Assembly: GCF_009498035.1 (NCBI RefSeq)
Contig: NZ_CP034550.1
Coordinates: forward strand, 1,798,001-1,862,000
Source: Saccharothrix syringae
GTDB taxonomy: Bacteria; Actinomycetota; Actinomycetes; Mycobacteriales; Pseudonocardiaceae
Direction of reading: 5' to 3'
DNA length: 64,000 bases
This document shows positions 29,282 to 40,467 of this stretch, in pieces. Every line of letters begins with the position of its first letter. Within the stretch, counting starts at the first letter, position 1. The notes under the pieces are model-generated. The model was not told where the DNA came from. It was given only the letters and a program-made list of their open reading frames with translations, and did no database searches. Both the position numbers and the translations under genes were made by a program.

Positions 29282-29815
29282 ATGAGGAACGTCAAGGTCG
29301 CCGTCGCCCTCGCCGTGCTCGCGCTGGCCGGGTGCACCGCCGGCAACGAGTCGCCCGCGCCGGGCGGCACCACCTCGTCGAGCGCGTCGACAACGTTGTC
29401 ACCCGGGTCGTCCACCGCCCCGACGAGCGGGTCGCGACCCGGCCCGACCACGCCGGCCCCCGTGCCGCCGCCGCAGAGCACCCCGCCCCCGCTGCCCGGC
29501 GGCGAGACCGAGGTGCCGGGCGCGCAGGTCGACGGCGGCACCCTGCCCGACACCTACGAGCGGCAGGCGTGGACCTCGGCCGACGGCCGGGTGCTGCGCG
29601 TGGTCGGCCTGGCCGGCGGCTGCAAGACCGCGAGCGCCGAGGTCACCGCACAGTCCGCCGACCAGGTCCGGATCACCCTGGTGACCACCTACTACCCGCC
29701 GGCCGAGGGCACCGCCTGCACCCAGGAGCTGCGGGACGTGCCGCTGGACGTCACCCTCGACGCGCCCCTGGGCGACCGGCTGGTCGTGCTGGAGACGCGC
29801 GAGCAGACCGCCTGA
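29282..29815 (+). CDS. small lipoprotein, twin of the previous gene
   Basis: 177 residues with lipobox LAGC and a long Pro/Ser/Thr linker (about residues 25-75). The C-terminal domain repeats the pattern of its neighbour: GGCKTASAEV, a second Cys in GTACTQEL, and LDAPLGDRLVVLE. Tandem duplication is the simplest explanation. It converges on the fumarase gene with only ten bases between stops. Confidence 0.8.
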   Translation: MRNVKVAVALAVLALAGCTAGNESPAPGGTTSSSASTTLSPGSSTAPTSGSRPGPTTPAPVPPPQSTPPPLPGGETEVPGAQVDGGTLPDTYERQAWTSADGRVLRVVGLAGGCKTASAEVTAQSADQVRITLVTTYYPPAEGTACTQELRDVPLDVTLDAPLGDRLVVLETREQTA

Positions 29816-29825
29816 CCCCGGGCGG

Positions 29826-31490
<1,665 letters not shown>

Positions 31491-31567
31491 GTCGCGGGCT
31501 CCCTTGCGCGCGTTCGGGTTCCGCCGAACCTATACCGATCGCGCGCCCGAATCCGCCCGGCCGTGGT

Positions 31568-32494
31568 GTGATTCGCGTCGTGGTCTTCAGCCTCACCAAG
31601 CGCAGGCTCACCGCGGACCGGCTCGACGCGCTGGCCCGCCGGGCCCTCGGCGCGCCGCTGGCCGCGCACGTCGAGCTGACCGAGGGCATGTTCAACACCG
31701 CCTACCGGCTCACCGCCGCCGACGGCCGCGAGGCCGTGCTCAAGGTCGCGCCGCCGCCGGACGTGCCGCTGCTCACCTACGAGCGCGACCTGATGAGCAC
31801 CGAGGCCCTGGCGTTCCGGCTGATGGCCGAGCGGGGGCTGCCCGTGCCGGAGGTGCTGCTGCACGAGGACGGGCTGCTGCTGATGACCGCGCTGCGGGGC
31901 GCGCCGTGGCACGCGGCCGGCCTGTCCGGGGTCGAGCGCGCGGCGCTGCGCCGGGAGCTGGGCGGGGTCGTGCGGCGCCTGCACGGGATCACCGGCGAGG
32001 TGTTCGGCTACGTCCAGGGGCCGAACGGGGCCACGTGGCGGGAGGCGTTCGGGAACATGGTCGCCGCGGTGCTCGCCGACGCCCGGCGGTTCGGGGTGGA
32101 GCTGCCGGACGTGCGACCCGCGTTCGACGGGTGCGCCGACCTGCTGGACGAGGTCACCACACCCGTTCTGGTGCACTTCGACCTGTGGGAAGCCAACATC
32201 TTCGTGGCTGACGGTCACATCGAGGGCATCATCGACCCGGAACGGGCGTTCTTCGGCGACCCGTTGGCGGAAATCCCGAGCGTGGCCCTGTTCAGCGAGC
32301 CGGACGAGGACTACCTGGCCGGGTACGGCGTGACCGGGTTCAGCGAGGCCGAGCGGACCAGGATCGCGCTCTACCGCGCCTACCTGTGCCTGGTGATGCT
32401 CGTCGAGGGGGTGCCGCGCGGGTACTCCGGGCCGGAGCGGGAGCAGCACGTGGCGTTCTTCCGGGCGAAGCTGGCCGAGTACCTGGACCTGTGA
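31568..32494 (+). CDS. aminoglycoside phosphotransferase family protein (APH-like kinase)
   Basis: 308 residues. The kinase-like core shows the catalytic loop VHFDLWEANIFV (Asp and Asn) and the metal Asp in GIIDPERAFFGDP. GMFNTAYRL and VLKVAP form the nucleotide-binding lobe. It probably phosphorylates a small alcohol or amino compound; it is too distant from known resistance enzymes to call resistance. GTG 31568 is divergent from fumarase (77-bp gap). Confidence 0.85.
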   Translation: MIRVVVFSLTKRRLTADRLDALARRALGAPLAAHVELTEGMFNTAYRLTAADGREAVLKVAPPPDVPLLTYERDLMSTEALAFRLMAERGLPVPEVLLHEDGLLLMTALRGAPWHAAGLSGVERAALRRELGGVVRRLHGITGEVFGYVQGPNGATWREAFGNMVAAVLADARRFGVELPDVRPAFDGCADLLDEVTTPVLVHFDLWEANIFVADGHIEGIIDPERAFFGDPLAEIPSVALFSEPDEDYLAGYGVTGFSEAERTRIALYRAYLCLVMLVEGVPRGYSGPEREQHVAFFRAKLAEYLDL

Positions 32495-32734
32495 GGCGGG
32501 CCGGCCGGGGAGCCCGGGCACGGCAATGCGGAAGGCCGGGCCGGCCCCCGACCGCCCCGACCTTCCTCGGCGTGCGACGGCTCCACGTGATGGGGTGGAG
32601 GCGTCGCGCAGCTCGTTGTAACGCACGACCGTGCCGTGGCGGACGTCACAAGTCAACCCGGCTGAACGGGTGAACCGCGCTGGTCCGCCCGTCGGGATCG
32701 CCGAAGTCCCCCGTTCGGCGGCTTGGCCGGTGCG
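32495..32734. other. Intergenic, no gene seen
   Basis: Non-coding DNA between the kinase-like gene and the minisatellite. No conserved reading frame was recognised. Confidence 0.4.
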
Positions 32735-32964
32735 GCGCCCCGCCGCAGGCGGCTGCCCGCCCCGGCAGGCGCGGCGCCAGGCGTCCCGCCTCGGTCGGCT
32801 CCCGATTCCGGCCGGCACAGCACCGGGCGCCCCGCCTCAGCCGGCTCCCGGTCCCGGCAGGCGCGGAGCCAAGCGCCCCGCCTCCGTCGGCTCCCGGTCC
32901 CGGTCGGCACAGCACCAGGCGCCCCGCCTCGGCCGGGGTCCGGCCTCGGCGGCGCGCCCACCCC
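32735..32964. repeat. Minisatellite, 46-bp period, five copies
   Basis: GCG(C/T)CCCGCC units start at 32735, 32781, 32827, 32873 and 32919, exactly 46 bp apart, followed by CTCGG-CCGGCTCCCGG-type sequence; the last copy is worn. The period is not divisible by three. It lies between the kinase-like gene and the 3' end of the sigma factor gene. A related CCCCGTGCTCCCCGGC motif recurs downstream to 33040. Confidence 0.85.
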
Positions 32965-33050
32965 GGTCGGCGCCCCGTGCTCCCCGGCGTTGCCCAGCGC
33001 TCCCCGGTCTCCCCGATCTCCCCGTGCTCCCCGGCACTGCCCGCGTGAAC

Positions 33051-34043
33051 TCAGCTGGCGTAGGCGCGCAGCCGGGCGGCCCGCTCACCCTGCCGCAGCT
33101 TCGCCATGACCTCCCGCTCGATCTGCCGCACCCGCTCCCTCGACAGCCCGAACTGCTTGCCGATCTGGTCCAGGGTGCGCGGCTGCCCGTCCTCCAGCCC
33201 GTAGCGCAGCCGGATCACCGCCTGCTCGCGCGGCTCCAGCGTGGCCAGCACCCGGCGCAGGTCGTCCTGCAGCAGGCCGGAGATGACCGCGCTCTCCGCG
33301 TCCGTGGCGTCGGAGTCCTCGATGAAGTCGCCCAGCGGGGCGTCCTCCTCGGTGCCGACCGGCATGTCCAGGCTCACCGGGTCGCGCGCGTGGTCGAGCA
33401 GGTCGGACACCTTGTCCGGCGACAGGCCCGACTCCTTGGCCAGCTCCTCGTTGGTCGCCTCGCGGCCGAGCTGCTGGTGCAGGTCGCGCTTGATCCGGGC
33501 CAGCTTGTTGACCTGCTCCACCAGGTGGACCGGGAGCCGGATGGTGCGGCCCTGGTCCGCCATTCCGCGGGTGATCGCCTGGCGGATCCACCACGTGGCG
33601 TAGGTGGAGAACTTGAAACCCTTGGTGTAGTCGAACTTCTCCACCGCGCGGATCAAACCCAGGTTCCCTTCCTGGATGAGGTCCAACAGCGGCATTCCGC
33701 GGCCGGTGTACCGCTTGGCGAGCGATACCACCAACCGCAGATTCGCTTCGAGCAGGTGGTTCTTCGCGACGTGGCCGTCGCGGATCAGCGCACGAAGTTC
33801 GCCGCGGCGCACATCGGTCAGACCGGACTTGGTCTCCAGCATGTGCTGCGCGAACACCCCCGCTTCGATGCGCTTGGCGAGTTCCACTTCCTCGGCCGCG
33901 GTCAGCAGCGCTGTCTTGCCGATGCCGTTCAGGTACACCCGAACGAGGTCGGCGGCCGGTCCCTGGGCGTCGAGGTCCATCTCGGCGCTGGTGCTGGTCT
34001 GCTCGTTCCCGACCTCTCGGTCGAGGACCTTCGGGACGGTCAT
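33051..34043 (-). CDS. sigB: RNA polymerase sigma factor, group 2 (SigB/Hrd-like)
   Basis: 330 residues: region 1.2 ([15 protein letters not shown]), region 2 with [20 protein letters not shown] and [12 protein letters not shown], region 3 and region 4 with [10 protein letters not shown]. It lacks the long N-terminal extension of the primary factor, so it is a non-essential, stress or stationary-phase sigma like mycobacterial SigB. GGGGGAGGGAG precedes the ATG. An upstream SigE/SigH-type promoter suggests control by an ECF factor. Confidence 0.93.
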   Translation of the reverse strand: MTVPKVLDREVGNEQTSTSAEMDLDAQGPAADLVRVYLNGIGKTALLTAAEEVELAKRIEAGVFAQHMLETKSGLTDVRRGELRALIRDGHVAKNHLLEANLRLVVSLAKRYTGRGMPLLDLIQEGNLGLIRAVEKFDYTKGFKFSTYATWWIRQAITRGMADQGRTIRLPVHLVEQVNKLARIKRDLHQQLGREATNEELAKESGLSPDKVSDLLDHARDPVSLDMPVGTEEDAPLGDFIEDSDATDAESAVISGLLQDDLRRVLATLEPREQAVIRLRYGLEDGQPRTLDQIGKQFGLSRERVRQIEREVMAKLRQGERAARLRAYAS

Positions 34044-34140
34044 GGAGCTCCCTCCCCCTTGTCGCGGGCTGGCAGTGCGGTCGTGTCGCGCACTCCGCGC
34101 TGCGCTGCGCGGTCACCTTTCGGTGTCTGACACTTGGGAG

Positions 34141-34167
34141 AACGCAAACCCGATCGAAATGGTTCCC
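34141..34167 (-). promoter_or_regulatory. ECF-type (SigE/SigH/SigR-like) promoter for sigB
   Basis: On the minus strand GGGAAC (34167-34162), a 17-base spacer and CGTT (34144-34141) match the GGGAAY-N16-18-CGTT consensus of oxidative/envelope-stress ECF sigma factors. It leaves a leader of roughly 95 bases before the sigB ATG, in a region of reduced GC. Confidence 0.6.
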
Positions 34168-34243
34168 GCATCCTCGACCTGGAAGACGTCACTGCCGTCA
34201 CAGCGGTTGCGCCCGGAATCCTGAGGATTTCCTGAGAAGGATC

Positions 34244-34669
34244 TTAGAGTTCCACCAACACGGTGAACGGACCGTCGTTCGCACTGCGCACGGACATCAT
34301 GGCGCCGAACCGTCCTGTTTGAACCCGAGCACCCCTCAGGCGCAGTTCGGACACCACGGCTTCGACCAAAGGCGCCGCGTGCCCGGGCCGGGCGGCGGCC
34401 GTCCACGACGGCCGCCGCCCCTTCCTCGTCTCGCCGTAGAGGGTGAACTGGCTCACCACGAGCAGCGGCGCGCCGGTGGTGGCGCACGACTCCTCGTCCC
34501 GCAGCACGCGCAGTTCGTGCAGCTTGCGCGCCATCAGCGGCGCCTTGTCGGGAGTGTCGTCGGCGTGCACCCCCAGCAGCACCAACAGCCCGGGCTCGTC
34601 GATGGTGCCGACGACCTCGCCCTCCACCGTCACGGACGCCTCTGTGACTCTCATCACAACAGCTCTCAC
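34244..34669 (-). CDS. dtd: D-aminoacyl-tRNA deacylase
   Basis: 141 residues. [15 protein letters not shown] is the family start; SQFTLYG carries the active-site Ser/Gln/Thr motif, and [11 protein letters not shown] is the Gly-cisPro motif. It removes D-amino acids mischarged onto tRNA. I chose GTG 34667-34669, which overlaps the methyltransferase stop (GTGA), because it gives the expected N-terminus. Confidence 0.93.
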   Translation of the reverse strand: MRAVVMRVTEASVTVEGEVVGTIDEPGLLVLLGVHADDTPDKAPLMARKLHELRVLRDEESCATTGAPLLVVSQFTLYGETRKGRRPSWTAAARPGHAAPLVEAVVSELRLRGARVQTGRFGAMMSVRSANDGPFTVLVEL

Positions 34670-36177
34670 GCGGGCACGACCATCCCGTGCCGGACCAGCT
34701 CGCGCACCACCGGCAGCGCCGCCGCGGCCAGCGCGTCCGCGTCCAGGTCCTCGGCGTAGGCCAGCAGGGTGATCAGGTCCTCCAGCGGCAGCACGCCGCG
34801 GAAACCGGCCAGCAGCCGCGCCGCGACCTCGTCCAGCTCGTGCTGCCACCCGGGCCCGTCGGTGCGGTGCAGGCGGCGCACGACCGCCTCCCAGCCCTCC
34901 TCCGACGGCGAGGACACCTCTTCGAGCAGCACGGAGGCGGGCACCGTGAACCGCGTCTTGAGCAGGTCGTCGTTGCCGCGCTCGCGCAGCCACGCGACGC
35001 GGTCGAGCCAGGCGGCGGACTCGGGGCCCAGCGGGTCGTCGTAGGCGTGGCGCAGGTCCTCGCAGACGACCTCGGCGTGCGCGGCGTCGGTGCGGCGCAG
35101 CGTGACGAAGCCGAAGCCGATGCCCTCGACGTCGTGCTCGGCGAACCAGTCCAGCCAGGCGCCCGCCTTGGCGCGGCCCTCGTCGCCGCGCGGGTCCACG
35201 CCCGCGTCGCGCAGCCAGGTGCCCACGTACAGCGTCGGGTCGGCGACGTCGCGCTGCACGAACCAGGCGTCCACGCCGCCGCGCGGCAGCCAGGAGGAGA
35301 CCCGGTCGGCCCAGTCCTCGCCCCGGCGGTGCAGCCAGGACGCCAGTAGCTGCCCGACACCGCCCTCGTTGAGGAACGACGGCATCTGGCGCACCACGAG
35401 CGCGCTGGCGTCGTCGCCGCCCAGGCCGGAGTCGCGGTAGACGTAGTCGACGCGCGGGGGCCCCACCACGAACGGCGGGTTGCACACCACCTGGTCGAAC
35501 CGCCGCCCGCGCAGGGGCCCGAACCACTCGCCCCGGCGCAGCTCGACCTCGACCTCGTTCAGCCGGAACGTGCCCGTCGCCAGGGCCAGCGCCCGCTCGG
35601 ACAGGTCGGTGGCGGTGATCCGCCGGGCGTGGCGGCTCGCGTGCAGGGCCTGGACGCCGCACCCCGTGCCCAGGTCGAGCAGGGTGTCCACGGGCCGCCG
35701 CGACGTGGCGCGGGCCAGGCTGATCGAGGCGTGGCCGACGCCCAGCACGTGGTCGGCGGGCACGGGCCCGCCGCGCTGGTCGGAGTCCAGGTCGGCGACG
35801 ACCCACCAGGACCCCTCGTCGTCGCCGTAGGGCCGGATGTCCAGCCCCGCGCGCAACCGGTCGCCCTCGCCGCGCAGCACCTCGTTGCGGACCGCGTCCT
35901 CCAGGTCCACCCCCGGCAGCGCCGACCGCACGTCCTTCTCCTCCTCGGCGTCACCGAGCAGGAACAGCCGCACCAGCGTGCCGAGCGCCCCGGCGTCGAG
36001 CGACGCGCGCCGGGCGGCCTCGGGCTCACCGCGCCCCAGCGCGGCGTGGGCCTGCGGCCCCAGGGCCTCGACCACCCCGTCCGCGTCGTACCCGGCGTCC
36101 CGGAACGCCTCGCGCAACCGAGCGGTCAGTTCAACAGAAAGATCAGGGAGCACCGCAGCATCGTCCCGCGCCCCCAC
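34666..36177 (-). CDS. N5-glutamine/HemK-like class I SAM methyltransferase
   Basis: 503 residues. A DUF7059-type helical N-domain (about 1-130) precedes a Rossmann methyltransferase core: [11 protein letters not shown] (SAM motif I), [13 protein letters not shown] (post I) and [10 protein letters not shown], the NPPF motif of enzymes that methylate planar nitrogens (RNA bases, Gln). The C-terminal 180 residues are a further helical domain. Substrate unknown; coupling to dtd suggests a role in translation or tRNA/rRNA modification. Confidence 0.87.
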   Translation of the reverse strand: MGARDDAAVLPDLSVELTARLREAFRDAGYDADGVVEALGPQAHAALGRGEPEAARRASLDAGALGTLVRLFLLGDAEEEKDVRSALPGVDLEDAVRNEVLRGEGDRLRAGLDIRPYGDDEGSWWVVADLDSDQRGGPVPADHVLGVGHASISLARATSRRPVDTLLDLGTGCGVQALHASRHARRITATDLSERALALATGTFRLNEVEVELRRGEWFGPLRGRRFDQVVCNPPFVVGPPRVDYVYRDSGLGGDDASALVVRQMPSFLNEGGVGQLLASWLHRRGEDWADRVSSWLPRGGVDAWFVQRDVADPTLYVGTWLRDAGVDPRGDEGRAKAGAWLDWFAEHDVEGIGFGFVTLRRTDAAHAEVVCEDLRHAYDDPLGPESAAWLDRVAWLRERGNDDLLKTRFTVPASVLLEEVSSPSEEGWEAVVRRLHRTDGPGWQHELDEVAARLLAGFRGVLPLEDLITLLAYAEDLDADALAAAALPVVRELVRHGMVVPA

Positions 36178-36210
36178 CCCCCACGCCCGCCCACCCCACC
36201 TCCCCTCCGG

Positions 36211-36409
36211 CGTGTCATGCCCTCAACCCGCGCGTGTCATGCATTCAGTCCGCGCGTGTCATGCGTTCAAACCCCGCGTGTCATGCATTCAGCGCTCGTG
36301 TGCCGGCGAATGTCGAACTCGGTGGTTCTGAATGCATGACCCGCGGGTGTTGGAGGCATGACTCGCGGGAGCTGAGTGCATGACACGCCGGTTCTGGAGG
36401 CATGACTCG
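36211..36409. repeat. 22-bp phased array, four direct plus four inverted copies
   Basis: CGTGTCATGC occurs at 36211, 36233, 36255 and 36277; its reverse complement form (GCATGAC-x-CG) occurs at 36334, 36356, 36378 and 36400. Every step within each half is exactly 22 bp, so the whole is an inverted array around a 47-bp centre. It fills the gap between the PucR gene's 3' end and the methyltransferase start, and belongs to the same family as 7877-7974. Confidence 0.85.
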
Positions 36410-36415
36410 CCGGGA

Positions 36416-37945
36416 TTAAGGGGGTGGGGTTATGGCCAGGGCGATGGCCATGGCCAGGCGTTGGTCTGGGTTGTCGAGGGGGAGGGGGGTTACTTCGGCC
36501 ATGCGCTGCATGCGGTAGCGGAGGGTGTTCGGGTGCACGGCCAGGGCGCGGGCGGCCTCGCGGGCGTCGCCCTGGGCGGCCAGCCAGGCGCGGAGGGTCG
36601 AGGCGTACTGGGTGCCGTGCCGGGCGTCGTGGTCCAGGAGGTCGGCCACGGGGCCCCGGGTGGGCAAGCGGCCCGCCTCGGCCACGCCCGCCAGCCGCCG
36701 CAGCAGGACGTGCGACCACGAGTCGTCGTAGACGACCGGGTTGCCGGACGAGAGGGCCAGGCACTCGTCGGCCTCGGCGCGGGACGCGGGCAGCGACCCG
36801 GCGTCCGCCCGGCCGCCCACCCCGGCCTGCACCACGGCCTCCGCCGGCAGCTCGCGGACCAGGGCGCGGACCCACTCGACCGCCGCCGCCGGGTCGTCAC
36901 CGCACGGCAGCACCGTGTAGAGCACGTTGCCGAACAGCGCCGACCGCCCGGGCCGCGACCAGCCGAACCCCGCCGTGGCCCGGGAGAACGCCAGCAGCGC
37001 CGCCCCGTGCTCGCCCTCGCCGGCGTGCGCCTGCACCGCGATCACCCGCAGGTCGGTCGACGGCAGCCCCAGCCGCGCCAGGCTGCCCGGCGCGCCCGCG
37101 TCCAGCGCCTCGATCACCAGGTCCGCCTCGGCCTGCCGCTCCAGGTCCGCCGACGCCCGCGCCCGCAGCAGGTGCAGCGCCGCCGTCCGCGCCCCGTCCA
37201 CCAGGGCCGCGTGCCGGACCGCGTCCACCGCCGCGTCGACCTCCACCCACACCGACCCCAGCAGCTCCCGCCCCGCCCGCACGGCCGCCACCAGCCGCCC
37301 GCCGAGCTGGTCGGTGAGCTTCGGCACGAACATCGGCTCGTCGGACCGCGCCAGGTGCGCGAACACGCCGTAGGAGTCCAGCGCCCGCCGCGCCTCCTCC
37401 GGCACCCGCCGCCCCAGGATGGTCTGCACCCGCACCGGGTCCACGTCCTGCTGCCGGTACGAGTAGGCCAGCACCCGCGACTGCTGGTCCTCGATGGTCA
37501 CCGGCCCGCCGACCACCGCCGCGATCGCGTCGGCCACCGCGAACAGGTCGCCCGCGCCCTGACCGCCCAGCACCAGCGTCTGCGCCACGTTCGCCAGCTG
37601 CCCCCACGGCACCGACGGGTCCACCAGCAGCACCGCCGCCCCGGACCGCCGCGCCGCCGCGGCGACCCGCTCGTCCAGCGGCGGCGCGCCGTGCAGCACG
37701 ACGGCCGCCGCCGCGGTCCCGCCGACCAGCCGCGCCGCCGCGGCGGGCGTGGGCACGCCGAGGCCGAGCAGCACGTCGTCGGGCGCCGCCGCGGTGTGCT
37801 CGGCCGGGTCGTGCAGCGCCACGCCGCGCAGCTCGACGTCCCGGCCGCGCGGCGCGCAGCTCAGGTGCGTGCCCAGGCTCCCGAGCACGTCCACCAGCCG
37901 ATCAAGGGCGACCACAGCCGGATCGTAGGGGCCGAACGGCCGCAA
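36416..37945 (-). CDS. PucR/CdaR family transcriptional regulator
   Basis: 509 residues with the family architecture: PucR-like N-domain (about 15-150), GGDEF-like middle domain (VWVEVDAAVDAVRHAALV ...) and a C-terminal HTH_30 with EAARALAVHPNTLRYRMQR. These proteins activate catabolic genes for purines, sugar acids or amino acids. The start is unsure: TTG 37943-37945 gives the longest frame, but the GTG in AVVALDRLVDVLG, about 11 codons in, is also plausible. Confidence 0.88.
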   Translation of the reverse strand: MRPFGPYDPAVVALDRLVDVLGSLGTHLSCAPRGRDVELRGVALHDPAEHTAAAPDDVLLGLGVPTPAAAARLVGGTAAAAVVLHGAPPLDERVAAAARRSGAAVLLVDPSVPWGQLANVAQTLVLGGQGAGDLFAVADAIAAVVGGPVTIEDQQSRVLAYSYRQQDVDPVRVQTILGRRVPEEARRALDSYGVFAHLARSDEPMFVPKLTDQLGGRLVAAVRAGRELLGSVWVEVDAAVDAVRHAALVDGARTAALHLLRARASADLERQAEADLVIEALDAGAPGSLARLGLPSTDLRVIAVQAHAGEGEHGAALLAFSRATAGFGWSRPGRSALFGNVLYTVLPCGDDPAAAVEWVRALVRELPAEAVVQAGVGGRADAGSLPASRAEADECLALSSGNPVVYDDSWSHVLLRRLAGVAEAGRLPTRGPVADLLDHDARHGTQYASTLRAWLAAQGDAREAARALAVHPNTLRYRMQRMAEVTPLPLDNPDQRLAMAIALAITPPP

Positions 37946-38023
37946 CCGCGGCGCGAATCACCCCGCACCCGTTGTGTCCACCCCGGTGCGGGGTGGGACC
38001 ATGGGTGCATTGGAGGTGATGTC

Positions 38024-38338
38024 GTGACCAACCCCGAGCGCGACAGCACACCGGTGCTCATCACCGAGGCGGCTCCCTCCTACGAGGAGCAGCACGCCGC
38101 CCGCAAGCGCAAGTACGCGATCATGATGAGCGCGCGCATCCCGTGCCTCATCCTCGCCATGGTCTTCCACCAGACCTGGTGGCTGGCGCTCGCCTTCCTC
38201 CTGCTGTCCGTGCCGCTGCCCTGGATGGCCGTGCTGATCGCGAACGACCGGCCGCCCCGCAAGGCGGAGAAGGCCAGCCGCTTCGTCCGCGAGCACCGCG
38301 CCGTCGAGGCCCGCCCGCACCAGGTCATCGAGGGCTGA
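38024..38338 (+). CDS. DUF3099 small membrane protein
   Basis: 104 residues from GTG 38024 with GGAGGT before it. VLITEAAPSYEEQHAARKRKY is the DUF3099 signature, followed by two hydrophobic helices (SARIPCLILAMVF and WWLALAFLLLSVPLPWMAVL). Probably an integral membrane protein; function unknown. Its 3' end overlaps the pseudouridine kinase gene tail-to-tail by 14 bases. Confidence 0.85.
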   Translation: MTNPERDSTPVLITEAAPSYEEQHAARKRKYAIMMSARIPCLILAMVFHQTWWLALAFLLLSVPLPWMAVLIANDRPPRKAEKASRFVREHRAVEARPHQVIEG

Positions 38339-39215
38339 GGGCACCGGGCACCGGGGGCTGGGCGCCGACCGACGACACGGCCCGCGCCGCCGCCCGCACA
38401 CCGCCCAGCAGGGCGTCCCGCCGCGACGCCCCGGTCAGCCACGCCGCCAGCAGCCCGGCGTCGAACGCGTCGCCCGCCCCGGTCGAGTCCACGCAGTCCA
38501 CGTCCTCGGCGGGCACCGACAGCACGCCGTCCGCGTCCACCCAGCTCGCGCCGCCCGCGCCGGACGTCAGCGCCACCGCGCCCGCCACGTCCAGCAGCGC
38601 CGAGGCCGACGCGGGCGAGGCCGACCCGGTCAGCGCCACCAGCTCCTCGGTGTTGGGCAGCAGCAGGTCCACGCCCCGCACGTCGTCGAGGAACCCGTCG
38701 TAGACCAGCGCCGCGGACTGCGGGTCGACCGACGTGGTCAGCCCGGCCTCCCGGGCCGCCCGCAGCGCCGCCACCCCGGCGGGCCGCGACGACGCGTCGA
38801 GCAGCACGTAGCCGGACAGGTGCAGGTGGGAGGCCCCGCGCAGCAGCGCGGGGTCCACGTCGCCGGGCGCGAAGCGGGCGTTGGCGCCCCGGTCGGGCAG
38901 CATGGACCGCTGCCCGGTGTCGTCCACCAGCACCACCACGCAGCAGGTGGCCGCCTCCGGGTCGACCGCGAACGCGCACCGCACCCCGGCCGAGGTCAGC
39001 TCCGCGTGCACCTGCCGCCCGGCCGGGTCCGCGCCGACCCGCGCGACCAGCACCGGCGACGCGCCGCACGCGGCCAGCCACACCGCCGTGTTCGCGCCCG
39101 CCCCGCCCGGCTCGATGGTCACCGAGGCCCGCGAGTCGCCGCCGTGCACGACGGGCCCGGAGTGCCGGGCCACCACGTCCAGCCCGGCGTCGCCGACGAC
39201 CACGACGCGGGTCAC
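38325..39215 (-). CDS. psuK: PfkB family carbohydrate kinase, probable pseudouridine kinase
   Basis: 296 residues. PGGAGANTAVWLA and the C-terminal anion hole DSTGAGDAFDAGLL, with its catalytic Asp, define the ribokinase/PfkB family. Its start overlaps the psuG stop (GTGA), so it most likely phosphorylates pseudouridine to make the PsuG substrate. By sequence alone it could be another nucleoside or sugar kinase. Confidence 0.85.
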   Translation of the reverse strand: MTRVVVVGDAGLDVVARHSGPVVHGGDSRASVTIEPGGAGANTAVWLAACGASPVLVARVGADPAGRQVHAELTSAGVRCAFAVDPEAATCCVVVLVDDTGQRSMLPDRGANARFAPGDVDPALLRGASHLHLSGYVLLDASSRPAGVAALRAAREAGLTTSVDPQSAALVYDGFLDDVRGVDLLLPNTEELVALTGSASPASASALLDVAGAVALTSGAGGASWVDADGVLSVPAEDVDCVDSTGAGDAFDAGLLAAWLTGASRRDALLGGVRAAARAVSSVGAQPPVPGALSPR

Positions 39216-40135
39216 CGACCACCCTCCAGCCGGGCCAGCTCGACGGCCACGCCGGCGGCCAGCGCCGCGTTGGACACCACCAGCTCCTCGTTCGAGTCCA
39301 GGCTCACCCCGCCGCTGGCGCCGTGGAAGTGCTCCAGCAGCACGGGCGTGACCTCCTTGCCGCGCACCCCGCGCGCCCGCAGCAGCTCCAGCCCGTCGGC
39401 GAGCAGGCGCTCGTGCAGGTCGGCGGGCATCTCGAAGGACTCGGGCACGGGGTTGGCCAGCAGCACGCCCGCCTCGCCCGGCACGCCCCGGTGCGCCGCC
39501 ACCACGGCCGCGGCCTCGGCCGCCGACTCCACCCGCCACGGCACGCCGAACTCCGACTCCCGCCGGTAGAACGCGGGGAAGCGGTCGGTCCGGTACCCCA
39601 GCACGGGCACCGACCGGGTCTCCAGCAGCTCCAGGGTGGCCCCGATGTCCAGGATCGACTTGACCCCCGAGCACACCACCAGGACCGGTGTGGTCGCCAG
39701 CACGTCCAGGTCGGCGGACACGTCCCACGTCTCCCGCGCGCCCCGGTGCACGCCGCCCAGCCCGCCGGTCGCGAACACCCCGATGCCCGCGGCGTGCGCC
39801 AGCGCGGCCGTGCCCGCCACCGTGGTGGCGCCGTCGCGCCCGAGCGCGAACGCCGCGCCCAGGTCCCGCCGCGACAGCTTCACCAGCTCGTTCGCCGGGT
39901 CGCACACCCGGTCCAGCTCGGCGGCGGTCAGCCCCACCCGGGGCACCCCGCCCAGCACGGCGATCGTGGCGGGCACCGCGCCCGCGGCGCGCACCGCCCC
40001 CTCGATCCGGTCGGCGACCTCGCGGTTGCGCCCGGGCGGTAGCCCGTGCGACAGGATCGTGCTCTCCAACGCCACCACCGGCCGGTTCTCGGCCAGGGCG
40101 GATTCGACCTCTTCGGTGATGCTCGGCGTACTCAC
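39212..40135 (-). CDS. psuG: pseudouridine-5'-phosphate glycosidase
   Basis: 307 residues. VVALESTILSHGLPPGRN and GVFATGGLGGVHRGA are strongly conserved in PsuG; VVCSGVKSILDIGATLELLE and the SFEMP motif near the active site follow. It splits pseudouridine 5'-phosphate into uracil and ribose 5-phosphate, salvaging RNA breakdown products. GTG 40133-40135 has GGGAGGA upstream and is divergent from the DUF3039 gene. Confidence 0.93.
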   Translation of the reverse strand: MSTPSITEEVESALAENRPVVALESTILSHGLPPGRNREVADRIEGAVRAAGAVPATIAVLGGVPRVGLTAAELDRVCDPANELVKLSRRDLGAAFALGRDGATTVAGTAALAHAAGIGVFATGGLGGVHRGARETWDVSADLDVLATTPVLVVCSGVKSILDIGATLELLETRSVPVLGYRTDRFPAFYRRESEFGVPWRVESAAEAAAVVAAHRGVPGEAGVLLANPVPESFEMPADLHERLLADGLELLRARGVRGKEVTPVLLEHFHGASGGVSLDSNEELVVSNAALAAGVAVELARLEGGR

Positions 40136-40166
40136 GAGGGGCCATCCTCCCAGGTAAGCTGGGTGG

Positions 40167-40412
40167 GTGAGCACGCAGACTCTGCCCGACGTGGAGACGC
40201 GGCCGGAAGGCACCGACCACACCGGGGACGACTCCCCGAAGATGTTCCACTACGTGCGCAAGAACAAGATCGCGGAGAGCGCGGTCATGGGCACGCACGT
40301 GGTGGCGCTGTGCGGGGAGGTCTTCCCGGTGACGAAGTCGCCCAAGCCCGGCTCTCCCGTCTGCCCGGAATGCAAGAAGATCTACGACGGCCTGCCCAAG
40401 GGCGGCGAGTAG
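40167..40412 (+). CDS. DUF3039 zinc-ribbon-like small protein
   Basis: 81 residues. FHYVRKNKIAESAVMGTHVV and CGEVFPVTKSPKPGSPVCPE identify DUF3039, found throughout actinobacteria. Cys49, Cys67 and Cys70 with His44 could bind one zinc. Function unknown. It converges on the YihY gene with a hairpin between them. Confidence 0.9.
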   Translation: MSTQTLPDVETRPEGTDHTGDDSPKMFHYVRKNKIAESAVMGTHVVALCGEVFPVTKSPKPGSPVCPECKKIYDGLPKGGE

Positions 40413-40430
40413 GTCCCCACCCCGCGACGT

Positions 40431-40450
40431 CCCGGCGCACCCGCGCCGGG
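40431..40450. terminator. 8-bp hairpin between convergent DUF3039 and YihY genes
   Basis: CCCGGCGC (40431-40438), 4-base loop, GCGCCGGG (40443-40450). GC-rich without a T-run; placed to stop both transcripts. Confidence 0.5.
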
Positions 40451-40467
40451 GCGCCGCCGTCCGGCGC

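Noticed and set aside
32646..33109. Several overlapping frames in the minisatellite
   Set aside because: The 46-bp period shifts frame at each unit, so none can be a conserved protein.
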